This document shows positions 19,113-27,777 of a DNA stretch of 64,000 bases, piece after piece. The stretch covers positions 372,001-436,000 of the forward strand of contig JADJON010000001.1 in assembly GCA_016713765.1 (NCBI GenBank), given 5' to 3'. The notes beneath the pieces are model-generated. The model did no database searches. It saw only the letters and a program-made list of their open reading frames with translations, and was not told the DNA's origin. The position numbers and the translations under genes are program-made. This DNA is from Bacteroidota bacterium. Lineage in GTDB: Bacteria > Bacteroidota > Bacteroidia > AKYH767-A > 2013-40CM-41-45. Each line of letters begins with the position of its first letter. The stretch's first letter is position 1.

Positions 19113-21050
19113 TTGAGTTCTTCTTCGCTTAACAAGGTTACCGTCGGTGGCCTACTGGTTACGCTCGGAATCATTTTCGGCGACATCGGAACGTCGCCGC
19201 TGTATGTGCTGAAAGCCATTGTCGGCAAGGAAGCCATCAGCGAAGAGACCGTGCTCGGCGGGATCTCCTGTATCTTCTGGACGCTTACCCTGCAGACCAC
19301 GATCAAGTATGTGATCCTGACGCTGCGCGCGGACAACAAGGGTGAGGGCGGCATCTTCTCACTCTATACATTGGTGCGTCGCACGAAAGTACCGTGGCTG
19401 GTGTTTCCAACAATCATCGGCGGCGCTGCGCTGCTTGCAGACGGAGTCATTACACCTTCCATTTCGGTTTCTTCCGCCATCGAGGGACTTCGCTACTTCG
19501 ATCCCGCGATCAACACGGTACCGATCGTCATTGCGATCCTCACCGCATTGTTTCTCATCCAACAGTTCGGCACCAAGTTCGTCGGCCGGTTCTTCGGTCC
19601 GGTGATGTTCACCTGGTTCCTCATGATCGGCGTGCTTGGGATACTGTCGATCGTGCACGCGCCGCATGTGCTGGCAGCGGTCAATCCGCTATACGCCTAT
19701 CGGCTGCTGGCCGAACACCCGAATGGATTCTGGTTGCTGGGCGCAGTCTTCCTTTGTACAACCGGTGCAGAAGGCCTGTACTCCGACATGGGTCACTGCG
19801 GCCGCAAAAATATCCGGGCGAGCTGGGGCTTCGTAAAAGTGATGTTGTTGCTGAACTACTTCGGGCAGGCTGCCTGGCTGGTAGGGCAGGAGGGAGCCTT
19901 CCTCGAGGACCGCAACCCGTTTTATTCGATGATGCCCGACAGCTTCCGCTGGATCGGACTCATCGTGGCCACCGGGGCAACGGTCGTGGCCAGTCAGGCG
20001 TTGATCAGCGCATCCTTTACGCTCATCAACGAAGCGATTCGCCTCAACTTCTGGCCGCGCGTACGCATCAAGTACCCGACGGACCTGAAAGGGCAGATCT
20101 ATATTCCTTCGATCAACTGGATGTTGTATGCCGGTTGTGTGGGGGTCGTCTTATTCTTCCGCGAATCCTCGCACATGGAGGCCGCATATGGTCTGACGAT
20201 CAACATCGACATGATCATGACCTCGACGCTGTTGGTGTTTTACCTCTCCCTGCGTCGTTATCGTTCGTTCATCATTTTCCTGTTCATCGCGGTCTATGCC
20301 ACGATCGAATTCTCTTTCCTCATCGCCAACCTCGACAAGTTTATTCACGGCGGCTATGTGAGCATGATCATCAGCCTGGCCATGATCTATGTGATGTGGG
20401 CCTGGTACCAGGCGCGGAAGATCCGGAACCGCTTTGTTGAATTCGTCAAGCTCAAAGATTACCTGCCGCTGTTGCGCGACCTCAGCCACGATTTCTCCAT
20501 CCCCAAATATGCCACGCACCTGGTCTACCTTACCAGCGCGAACTACACGGAGGAGATCGAGGCGAAAGTGGTGTATTCGATCTTGCAGAAACAGCCCAAG
20601 CGCGCCGACATCTACTGGTTCGTACACGTGGATGTTATGGATGAGCCGTACATGATGGAATACAAGGTGGTGGAGTTGATCAAAGGCAACATTGTCCGCG
20701 TGGACTTCCGCCTGGGCTTCCGCGTGGAACCCAGGATCAACCTGATGTTCCGGAAGGTGGTCGAAGACATGGTGAAGAACTTCGAAGTCGACATTACCTC
20801 CCGTTACGAATCATTGGGACGGAAAAACCTGATCGGCGATTTCCGCTTCGTAGTAATGGAAAAGTTCCTGAGCCTCGAGAACGACCTGCCGTTCTACGAA
20901 AAGATCATCCTCGACACCTACTTCTTCTTCAAACGCGTCTCGCTCTCCGAAGAACGGGCATTCGGACTCGATACCAGTTCTGTCACCATCGAAAAAGTTC
21001 CGATGGTTGTGAATCCGGTCGGAGACATCCCGCTCAAACGGGTTAAATAA
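19113..21050 (+). CDS. kup: KUP-family potassium uptake protein (copy 1)
   Basis: 645 residues with 12 predicted membrane helices in the first two thirds and a cytoplasmic C-terminal domain. KUP hallmarks: GIIFGDIGTSPLYVLKAI, NKGEGGIFSLYTLVRR, LLADGVITPSISVSSAIEGL, GAEGLYSDMGHCG and ASQALISASFTLINEA. It imports K+ with protons. The only usable start in this frame is the TTG at 19113, since TAA at 19101 closes the frame; the TTG is well placed behind the -7 box. The thioesterase gene begins 7 bases after its stop. A second full copy lies 730 bases downstream and the two proteins share long identical blocks, so this is a tandem duplication. Confidence 0.95.
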   Translation: MSSSSLNKVTVGGLLVTLGIIFGDIGTSPLYVLKAIVGKEAISEETVLGGISCIFWTLTLQTTIKYVILTLRADNKGEGGIFSLYTLVRRTKVPWLVFPTIIGGAALLADGVITPSISVSSAIEGLRYFDPAINTVPIVIAILTALFLIQQFGTKFVGRFFGPVMFTWFLMIGVLGILSIVHAPHVLAAVNPLYAYRLLAEHPNGFWLLGAVFLCTTGAEGLYSDMGHCGRKNIRASWGFVKVMLLLNYFGQAAWLVGQEGAFLEDRNPFYSMMPDSFRWIGLIVATGATVVASQALISASFTLINEAIRLNFWPRVRIKYPTDLKGQIYIPSINWMLYAGCVGVVLFFRESSHMEAAYGLTINIDMIMTSTLLVFYLSLRRYRSFIIFLFIAVYATIEFSFLIANLDKFIHGGYVSMIISLAMIYVMWAWYQARKIRNRFVEFVKLKDYLPLLRDLSHDFSIPKYATHLVYLTSANYTEEIEAKVVYSILQKQPKRADIYWFVHVDVMDEPYMMEYKVVELIKGNIVRVDFRLGFRVEPRINLMFRKVVEDMVKNFEVDITSRYESLGRKNLIGDFRFVVMEKFLSLENDLPFYEKIILDTYFFFKRVSLSEERAFGLDTSSVTIEKVPMVVNPVGDIPLKRVK

Positions 21051-21057
21051 CATCCTC

Positions 21058-21573
21058 ATGTCACTCAAAGCTAAAAAGGCCAGCGAATCGTTTTCGATCC
21101 TGACCGAATTCGTATTGCCCAACGACACCAATACGCTGGGCAACCTCATGGGAGGCCGCCTGCTGCATTGGATGGACATCGCCGCCGCCATCGCCGCGCA
21201 TCGACATTGCGGCCGCGTGGTCGTGACCGCCTCGGTCAACAACGTATCCTTCAACCAGCCGATCCGACTGGGCGAGATCGTGACCCTGGAATCGAAAGTG
21301 TCGCGCGCCTTCAATTCTTCCATGGAAGTCTTCATCGACGTATGGGTGGAGAACAACGCGACCGGAGAGAAGAAGAAGTGCAACGAGGCCATCTATACCT
21401 TCGTGGCTGTCGACCAGCTTGGCAACCCGATCCATGTACCCGAATTGATTCCCGAAACGGATGCAGAAAAACGCCGCTACGAAGGAGCCCTTCGTCGCCG
21501 ACAACTCTCCCTCATCCTCGCCGGCAAAATGAAACCAGCCGACGCCACGGAGCTGAAGGCGCTGTTCCTTTGA
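21058..21573 (+). CDS. Acyl-CoA thioesterase, hotdog fold (YciA/BACH-like)
   Basis: 171 residues, one hotdog domain. The block GNLMGGRLLHWMDIAAAIAA contains the central helix and the Asp/Asn catalytic region of YciA/ACOT-type enzymes, followed by VVTASVNNVSFNQPIRLGE and NEAIYTFVAVD. It hydrolyses acyl-CoA to free acid and CoA; chain length specificity cannot be read. It begins 7 bases after kup copy 1 and probably shares its transcript. The C-terminal 40 residues are a charged helical tail common in the family. Confidence 0.9.
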   Translation: MSLKAKKASESFSILTEFVLPNDTNTLGNLMGGRLLHWMDIAAAIAAHRHCGRVVVTASVNNVSFNQPIRLGEIVTLESKVSRAFNSSMEVFIDVWVENNATGEKKKCNEAIYTFVAVDQLGNPIHVPELIPETDAEKRRYEGALRRRQLSLILAGKMKPADATELKALFL

Positions 21574-21588
21574 GAGAGTTGTTTGCTT

Positions 21589-21761
21589 CGAGTTTCGGGT
21601 TTCAGGTTGTCAATGCCTGACCAGGGTTGAAGGTTGCAGGTTGCAGGTTGAAAAAGAAATTTCATTTAGAACCATAGCGTACATTAAAAGCGGAGCCCCC
21701 AAGACCAGAGGATAAACTCGAAACCCGGAACCCGAAACCCGGAACCCGAAACCCGGAACAA
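21589..21761 (+). repeat. Dispersed intergenic repeat, copy A (heptad arms plus conserved core)
   Basis: Layout: a left arm of TTTCGGG-like heptads (from 21589), TCAATGCCTGACC, four heptads GGTTGAA/GGTTGCA (21625-21652), an AT-rich core (AAATTTCATTTAGAACC), then a right arm of five perfect-phase heptads alternating GAAACCC and GGAACCC (21720-21754). The arms are inverted relative to each other. The core is about 85-90% identical by eye to copy B at 27.6 kb. The unit fills the gap between the thioesterase stop and the kup copy 2 start. Confidence 0.85.
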
Positions 21762-21779
21762 CTAACCCTCATCCCCTTC

Positions 21780-23717
21780 GTGAACAAACAAGCCCCTCAC
21801 GCCGTTTCCTTCGCCACCCTGTTGGTGACGCTGGGGATCATCTATGGCGATATCGGAACCTCGCCGCTGTATGTATTCAAGGCGATCATCGGTAAGAATC
21901 CGATCGACCCCGATCTGGTGCTGGGTGGGATCTCTTGTGTCTTCTGGACGCTGACGATCCAGACGACGTTCAAGTATGTGATCCTGACCCTGCGGGCCGA
22001 TAACAAAGGGGAGGGGGGCATCTTTTCGTTGTATGCCCTGGTGCGGAGGACGAAGACCAAGTGGTTGCTGCTTCCCGCGATCATTGGCGGATCCGCCCTG
22101 TTGGCCGACGGGATCATCACGCCGCCGATCTCGGTCGCATCCGCGATCGAGGGTCTGCGGGTTTATAACGACAGCATCCCTACGGTGCCGATCGTGATCG
22201 GCATCATTACGGCGCTCTTTCTCATTCAACAGTTCGGAACAAAGTTCGTCGGGCGTTTCTTCGGTCCGGTGATGATGATCTGGTTCCTCATGCTGGGTAC
22301 GTTGGGCGTTGCCGAGATCACCCAGTTTCCTTCGGTATTCAAAGCACTCAATCCGTACTACGCGATTCACCTGCTCACGCAATATCACCACGGCTTCTGG
22401 GTGTTGGGGGCGGTCTTTCTCTGCACAACGGGAGCGGAGGCTTTGTACAGTGATCTCGGTCACTGTGGTCGACAGAACATCCGCATCACCTGGGGTTTTG
22501 TAAAGACCATGCTGGTGCTGAATTACCTCGGACAGGGCGCCTGGCTCATGCAACATCAGGGGCAGATGCTGGAAGACGTCAATCCGTTCTATGCCATCAT
22601 GCCTTCCTGGTGGCTCGTGCCGGGGATCGTCATCGCCACCGCCGCGGCGATCGTGGCATCCCAGGCGCTGATCAGCGGATCGTTCACGCTCATCAACGAA
22701 GCAATCCGGCTGAACTTCTGGCCGAAGGTGCGGATCGTATATCCGTCGGATCTTCGCGGACAACTATACGTTCCATCGGTGAACTGGCTTTTACTTGCGG
22801 GCTGTATCGGGATCGTATTGCACTTCCGGGAGTCGTCGGGCATGGAAGCCGCCTACGGACTCGCCATCATCATCACCATGCTCAGCACCACGCTGCTGCT
22901 CATGTACTACCTGTACCTGCGCAGGGTCTCGTACGCGGTGATCGGCTTGTTGTTGGTGCTGTTCCTCACGGTGGAACTATCCTTCCTCGTGGCAAATCTT
23001 GAAAAGTTCCCGCACGGCGGCTGGCTGACGCTGATCATCGCGTCGATGCTGATCGGGGTCATGTGGTCGTGGTATGCCGCGCGGAAGATCCGCAACCGCT
23101 TCGTGGAGTTCATCAAGCTCAAGGACTACCTGCCGATGCTGCGCGACCTGAGCCACGATTTTTCTATTCCGAAATATTCCACGCACCTGGTTTATTTGAC
23201 CAGCGCCAACTTCCCGGAGGAGATCGAATCCAAGGTCGTGTACTCCATTCTTCAGCGACAGCCGAAACGCGCCGATATCTACTGGTTCGTGCACGTCGAT
23301 GTGTTGGACGAGCCGTTCACGATGGATTATAAAGTCACGGAGCTGATCAAGGGCAACATCTTCCGCGTCGACTTCCGCCTCGGGTTCCGGGTGGAGCCGC
23401 GCATCAACCTGATGTTCCGCAACGTGGTCGAAGACATGGTGAAGAACTTCGAAGTCGACATCACCTCGCGCTACGAGTCCCTCAGCCGAAAGAACATGAT
23501 CGGGGATTTCCGCTTCGTGGTGATGGAGAAATTCCTCTCGTATGAGAATGAGCTATCCGCGTACGAGAAGATCATCATGGACATCTATTTCTTCTTCAAG
23601 CGGATCTCCTTGTCCGAACCCCGGGCCTTCGGTCTCGACACCAGTTCGGTGACCGTGGAGAAGGTGCCGATGATCGTGAATCCGATCGGGCGGTTGTCAT
23701 TGCGGAGGATTACGTAA
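21780..23717 (+). CDS. kup: KUP-family potassium uptake protein (copy 2)
   Basis: 645 residues, the same length as copy 1, with the same hallmark blocks (GDIGTSPLYVFKAI, NKGEGGIFSLYALVRR, GSALLADGIITPPISVASAIEGL, TTGAEALYSDLGHCG) and a nearly identical C-terminal region from KLKDYLP to the end. The start is a GTG at 21780, directly after the heptad repeat arm; homology to copy 1 begins within a few residues. Differences cluster in loops and in the last residues (NPIGRLSLRRIT against NPVGDIPLKRVK). K+/H+ symport in the inner membrane is expected. Two paralogues may differ in expression or affinity. Confidence 0.95.
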   Translation: MNKQAPHAVSFATLLVTLGIIYGDIGTSPLYVFKAIIGKNPIDPDLVLGGISCVFWTLTIQTTFKYVILTLRADNKGEGGIFSLYALVRRTKTKWLLLPAIIGGSALLADGIITPPISVASAIEGLRVYNDSIPTVPIVIGIITALFLIQQFGTKFVGRFFGPVMMIWFLMLGTLGVAEITQFPSVFKALNPYYAIHLLTQYHHGFWVLGAVFLCTTGAEALYSDLGHCGRQNIRITWGFVKTMLVLNYLGQGAWLMQHQGQMLEDVNPFYAIMPSWWLVPGIVIATAAAIVASQALISGSFTLINEAIRLNFWPKVRIVYPSDLRGQLYVPSVNWLLLAGCIGIVLHFRESSGMEAAYGLAIIITMLSTTLLLMYYLYLRRVSYAVIGLLLVLFLTVELSFLVANLEKFPHGGWLTLIIASMLIGVMWSWYAARKIRNRFVEFIKLKDYLPMLRDLSHDFSIPKYSTHLVYLTSANFPEEIESKVVYSILQRQPKRADIYWFVHVDVLDEPFTMDYKVTELIKGNIFRVDFRLGFRVEPRINLMFRNVVEDMVKNFEVDITSRYESLSRKNMIGDFRFVVMEKFLSYENELSAYEKIIMDIYFFFKRISLSEPRAFGLDTSSVTVEKVPMIVNPIGRLSLRRIT

Positions 23718-23907
23718 GCGAACCTTTGGTTTGACAGCGATCGGTTGTGCCGGTTGAAAGTTGAAGGGGAAAAAGAGCAGCAGCCGTATTCGAGACGCCT
23801 TGGATAATAAAGTTGAAGGATTCCGGTAGTCGACGCTCACCGGGGATCATAACCTACTTGTGTAGTCCGTGATTTCACGGGTTATTAAAGCCGATCAGAA
23901 AAAACAA

Positions 23908-25347
23908 TTAGTGCTTGAAGAATTTTTTACGATAGACCCTGTCTCCGGCCTCCAGCGCCATCAAATACAAGCCCTCGCTCCAATCAGTCAACGAAACCGT
24001 TGTTTTTCCCTGTACGGTTTCCTGATAGACCAGTTTCCCCAGCACGGTGTAAACGCGAATTGTAAAAACGCTGCTTAAATCTGAAGCAACATTCAATTCT
24101 TCGCCCGCCGGATTCGGAAAGACTGAAAATGGATTTGTATCGAATTCCTCGCGCAGGCCGGTAGGGGCGGAGTAAGTTCCCGTTTTGTACCGGACGGTAC
24201 CACTGGCGTTGTCCTGCCATACCACCCAGACCCGACTGTTTTTCAGTTTCACGTCCGCATTGGTGACATTGTTCACTGCAACGGTGTCATAAGACGCGGG
24301 GAAACCATTGGTAATATCGGGAGTTAGCAGAATAGGAAGTTGAGCATCACCATTCACCGATTGCTTCCATACGATGGCGATGGCTGACCCATCGTTTGCA
24401 ATGCGCGGATAGTTTTGTTGACTCAGTCCGGGAATGTTTCCGGTGAGTGGTTCAATGCTGCAGAGTGTATTGGAGCCAAGGCAGGTTTTGCTCAAGTAGG
24501 CCTGGTAGCTTCCGGTTCCTCCGCTCATGAAGGTGGCATACAGGGTGTCCCCCACGATGACCCCATCCGGCCCGCTGGCCGGACAGGCTGCGATCACCCA
24601 ATTGTTATCATCTACCGCACAACCGTTTGTAAAAGAAATGGCATTATCCGCTGAAATGCCCGCCCAGCTATCCCGGAGATTGGCGTTGTTGTCGCGATAG
24701 AGCATCACACAAGTATTGCCCTCCGAGATGATCTCACCCGGACAACAATCACACACCTCCGCCGAGCCACCCCAACCGCTGGCCTTCGTATCAGTGGTGA
24801 ACGTGTTACCATAATCCGAGGAACGCAGGACAGCCCAGCGGCTATCCAGAAATGACGAATTGAATTTCATGAATGCAACAATGGGATTGCCGGTCGCATC
24901 GGTTGTAACGGCCGGAAAGCGTGAGATGCTGTCGGCGATGAATCCGAGTTCCACCGGGTTGCTGAACGACACGCCGCCGTTGAATGAAGCAAACAAGAAG
25001 ATACGATTAGAGTCCGCGGATTCGGGAATGCGTTTAACCACAACATACACGGTATCACCATGTGAAGCGATATCGGGACCCATCCAGCTTGCCGTAGCCA
25101 CCGGCATCCAGGGCGGATTGAGTATCACCGGAGCACTGAACGCGGACCCCGTCCACCGGGAAAAGAAAACGGTCTGATCGTTCATTCTTCCCCAAACCAC
25201 CAAAGGATTTCCCGCCCCATCGAGGCAAAGTCGCGGGTGCATGTTGCTGCAGGTATCCGGCGCAACATCTCCGGAAGTCGTCCAGGTTAGTTGCGCAGTG
25301 GCAGATACGTGAAACAATAAGATGAACCAGGCTAACCAGTATTTCAT
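23908..25347 (-). CDS. BNR/sialidase-type propeller protein with T9SS sorting domain
   Basis: 479 residues from the ATG at 25347, which precedes a signal peptide (MKYWLAWFILLFHVSATAQ). The body has repeated Asp-box-like turns (SSDYGNTFTTD, FNGGVSFSNPV, SADNAISFTNG), suggesting a six-bladed propeller as in sialidases, but the catalytic Arg triad cannot be established by eye, so enzyme activity is not claimed. The last 80 residues (FSVFPNPAGEELNVAS ... WSEGLYLMALEAGDRVYRKKF) are a type A sorting domain. The gene stands alone, facing away from kup copy 2. Confidence 0.82.
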   Translation of the reverse strand: MKYWLAWFILLFHVSATAQLTWTTSGDVAPDTCSNMHPRLCLDGAGNPLVVWGRMNDQTVFFSRWTGSAFSAPVILNPPWMPVATASWMGPDIASHGDTVYVVVKRIPESADSNRIFLFASFNGGVSFSNPVELGFIADSISRFPAVTTDATGNPIVAFMKFNSSFLDSRWAVLRSSDYGNTFTTDTKASGWGGSAEVCDCCPGEIISEGNTCVMLYRDNNANLRDSWAGISADNAISFTNGCAVDDNNWVIAACPASGPDGVIVGDTLYATFMSGGTGSYQAYLSKTCLGSNTLCSIEPLTGNIPGLSQQNYPRIANDGSAIAIVWKQSVNGDAQLPILLTPDITNGFPASYDTVAVNNVTNADVKLKNSRVWVVWQDNASGTVRYKTGTYSAPTGLREEFDTNPFSVFPNPAGEELNVASDLSSVFTIRVYTVLGKLVYQETVQGKTTVSLTDWSEGLYLMALEAGDRVYRKKFFKH

Positions 25348-25480
25348 TGCGCGAACGTGTATAAGATTAAAGGGGGAAGACAAGCATTTGATTTCAAGAT
25401 AAAGATCGCACATTTCTTTATAAGAATTAGGCAGGGAACGACCACCCCCATTTCAAAAAATTGAAGGAGGTCTATTTTAA

Positions 25481-25654
25481 ATGAAAGTACTTTCCTTGAT
25501 CGAGAAGACCTTTGTGGAAGCCTCTTTCTACTTAAAACGAATCATGCTTCCCCAACGACGGTCATACAGTCTTGTCACCAGCGCGGTAAGTGGTGAGAAA
25601 GTGCCGATGATCGTGAACCCAATCGGGCGGTTGTCGTTGCGGAGGATTCCCTGA
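25481..25654 (+). pseudogene. Relic of a third kup 3' end, as a 57-codon ORF
   Basis: An intact 57-residue frame whose product aligns along its length with the Kup C-terminus: SFYLKRIMLPQRRSYSLVTS against the IYFFFKRISLSEPRAFGLDTS of copy 2, and EKVPMIVNPIGRLSLRRI identical. Over its last 54 bases it differs from kup copy 2 at only four positions, while the first half is strongly degraded. It is preceded by AAGGAGGT (25464-25471), a perfect Shine-Dalgarno sequence 9 bases from the ATG, rare in this phylum. All membrane helices are missing, so it cannot be a transporter. Most likely a decayed duplication; expression as a small protein is possible but unproven. Confidence 0.75.
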
Positions 25655-25687
25655 GGAGGACCGGGCACGGCCCCGCTTCAACAGGGC

Positions 25688-26683
25688 TCAGGTGTCGCGC
25701 CCGAGGGTGTGCTCCGCGATTGCAAAGAGATTCTGATCCCGCATACACCGGAAATGTCCCTTTGGACACTTGCCGTATCCGATCTTGGAGCAGGGACGGC
25801 AAGAGAGGTTCTTGACCTCTTCGATGAAAATCGGTTCGGTGCTTCCCTGTTTTTTGTAAGGATACATACCGAATTCCGGAATGGTGTTTCCCCAGACCGA
25901 TACGATCCGCTTACCGAAGGCTGCTGCGATGTGCATCAGCCCCGTGTCGTGGGTGATGATGGAGTCGGCATGTTTCACGAGCGCGGCGGAGGCGTTGAGT
26001 CCGGTTTTGCCGCAGGCATTGAAGACCGTTTCTCCGACGCGGTGACGAATGAATTCGCCCAGCTCGGCATCTTCCTTTCCGCCCAGTAACACGACCGGAC
26101 ACTTGAGCATGCCGCAAAGCGTTACCAGGTTCCGATCGGGCATTCGTTTGGTCTCGTGTCGTGCACCGATGACGAAGCCGATGTAGCCGTTGCGGTGGGA
26201 GGGAGGCAGTATCGAAAGCCCTTCCTGTTCTTCGTCTTCGCTGATGAAGTAGTCGAGCCCCTTACCGTCGTTGCGCACCCCGAAATCTGCGACAGTTTCC
26301 AGGTAACGATCGACTATGTGAAGTTTGGGCAGGCGATCCACCTTCAGGTTGACGCGCAACCATTTTTCCACGTTGAGTTTTCGAAACGCGTAGCGCTTCA
26401 CCCCAAGGGCGGCTGCAACCCGGAGGGTACGCAGGTTGTGGTGCAGGTCGATGATGGCATCGAAACGCTCTGCTTTCAGCTCACGCAAGGGCAGTTGATC
26501 ACCTGTTCCGGTAAGGTGTAAACGGTCGATGTATGGATTGTGCTGCAATACCGGTTCGAAGGAGCGCTTGGTAAGAAAGTGTACCTCCGCGCCGGGCAAT
26601 TGCTCCTTGAGGCAACGTATCACCGGGCTCGTGAGCACGATGTCGCCAATGGAAGAAAACCGAAGGAGCAGAAATTTTGACAC
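25688..26683 (-). CDS. Glycosyltransferase family 9 (ADP-heptose:LPS heptosyltransferase-like)
   Basis: 331 residues from a GTG at 26683, chosen because the next residues, SKFLLLRFSSIGDIVLTSPVIRCLK, are the canonical GT9 N-terminus; the longer frame has no homology-like content. Later motifs: FDAIIDLHHNLRT, FVIGARHETKRMP, VVLLGGKEDAELGE, and HADSIITHDTGLMHIAAAFGKRIVSVWG, the donor-binding region. The C-terminus has four Cys (LSCRPC, KCPKGHFRC). It should add a heptose or related sugar to the lipopolysaccharide core at the cytoplasmic face of the inner membrane. Divergent from tatD with an 82-base gap. No other LPS genes adjoin it. Confidence 0.9.
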   Translation of the reverse strand: MSKFLLLRFSSIGDIVLTSPVIRCLKEQLPGAEVHFLTKRSFEPVLQHNPYIDRLHLTGTGDQLPLRELKAERFDAIIDLHHNLRTLRVAAALGVKRYAFRKLNVEKWLRVNLKVDRLPKLHIVDRYLETVADFGVRNDGKGLDYFISEDEEQEGLSILPPSHRNGYIGFVIGARHETKRMPDRNLVTLCGMLKCPVVLLGGKEDAELGEFIRHRVGETVFNACGKTGLNASAALVKHADSIITHDTGLMHIAAAFGKRIVSVWGNTIPEFGMYPYKKQGSTEPIFIEEVKNLSCRPCSKIGYGKCPKGHFRCMRDQNLFAIAEHTLGRDT

Positions 26684-26765
26684 GCAGCATTCAAAGATAC
26701 CGATCCGCCGGAATTCGACTTGGAAGAAAGGATGAAGCCGGAATTTCCGTCCTTTGTCATCCCGA

Positions 26766-27533
26766 ATGTTACTGGTCGATACCCACACCCACCTCTACGC
26801 CGACGCTTTTAATGCCGACCGTCCGGACCTGATCAAAGCCGCGATGGCAAAGGGCATCGGACGATTTTACCTGCCCAACATCGATGCCGCATCCATCGGT
26901 CCTATGCTCGAATTGGAAGCCGCGTACCCCGGTGTCTGCATCCCGATGATGGGCTTGCACCCCTGTCATGTGCAGCAGGACTGGCAGGCGGCGCTGAAAA
27001 GGGTAGAAGAGGAGTTGATGCGCCGAAAATGGGTGGCGATCGGGGAGATTGGCATCGACCTGTACTGGGACAAAACCTATTTTGCCGAGCAGCAGCAGGC
27101 ATTTTTGCAACAAGTGGCCTGGGCGAACGAACGACAGCTACCGGTCGTTATCCACTCCCGGGAGTCCTTCGCGGAAATCATCGAGCTGCTCGACCGACAG
27201 CCGAAGGCATCGCCACAAGGGATCTTCCATTGCTTCACCGGAACGATCGAACAAGCGCGACAAGCGATCGACCGCGGTTTTTACCTCGGCATCGGAGGTG
27301 TTGTCACCTTCAAGAAATCCGGATTGGATGCGGTGGTGGAACAAATTCCGCTCGAACACCTCGTACTGGAGACCGACGCTCCCTACCTTGCACCGACCCC
27401 GCACCGTGGTAAGCGCAACCTGCCCGAGTACGTCTATCTCGTAGCGGAAAAGATCGCGGAGATCAAGGGTGTGACGATTGAAGAGGTGGCCAAAGTGACG
27501 ACGGAGAATGCCAACAGGATATTCGGGATATGA
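26766..27533 (+). CDS. TatD family metal-dependent hydrolase / DNase
   Basis: 255 residues, TIM-barrel amidohydrolase-fold nuclease. Metal ligands are seen in DTHTHLYADAF, the Glu of IGEIGID, HSRES, FHCFTG and ETDAPYLAPTP. TatD-family enzymes act as 3'-5' exonucleases or DNases, and in some bacteria in D-Tyr-tRNA deacylation or quality control. The ATG at 26766 is preferred over the TTG four codons upstream because the family begins almost directly with the DTHTH strand. It is followed by repeat copy B. Confidence 0.94.
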   Translation: MLLVDTHTHLYADAFNADRPDLIKAAMAKGIGRFYLPNIDAASIGPMLELEAAYPGVCIPMMGLHPCHVQQDWQAALKRVEEELMRRKWVAIGEIGIDLYWDKTYFAEQQQAFLQQVAWANERQLPVVIHSRESFAEIIELLDRQPKASPQGIFHCFTGTIEQARQAIDRGFYLGIGGVVTFKKSGLDAVVEQIPLEHLVLETDAPYLAPTPHRGKRNLPEYVYLVAEKIAEIKGVTIEEVAKVTTENANRIFGI

Positions 27534-27540
27534 AATGGGG

Positions 27541-27755
27541 GTTGAAAGTTTCTAGTTCCGAGTTTCCTGCCTTCGCTGAAGCTTCGGCAGGCAGGCGGGT
27601 TTAGGGTTCCGAGTTTGGTATTGCTAATTCCTGATTAGGGTTGAAGGTTGCAGATTGCAGGTTGAAAAAGATATTTCATTTAGAACCACAGATTACAATA
27701 GAAAGCGGAAAACCCAAGACCATAAGTTAAACGCGAAACCCGGAACCCGGAACAA
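27541..27755 (+). repeat. Dispersed intergenic repeat, copy B, with embedded 30-nt hairpin
   Basis: Heptads GTTGAAA, GTTTCTA, GTTCCGA, GTTTCCT (27541-27568), then exactly 30 nt of hairpin sequence (27569-27598, CCTGCC pairing with GGCAGG just around it), then three further heptads in phase (27599-27619). After a spacer come GGTTGAA/GGTTGCA heptads, the AT-rich core shared with copy A (AGGGTTGAAGGTTGCAG at 27637) and a right arm GAAACCC-GGAACCC-GGAAC. It lies between tatD and the asparaginase gene. Confidence 0.85.
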
Positions 27756-27777
27756 AAGAACTCTTCTACCCACTTCC

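Noticed and set aside
24415..24654. 79-codon plus-strand ORF inside the BNR gene
   Set aside because: Antisense shadow without homology-like features.
25306..25317. TACGTGAAACA as a parS half site
   Set aside because: Right half only, and the central CACGTG is broken.
27655..27777. N-terminal extension of asparaginase
   Set aside because: The extra 41 codons are repeat copy B; the family starts at the ATG at 27778.
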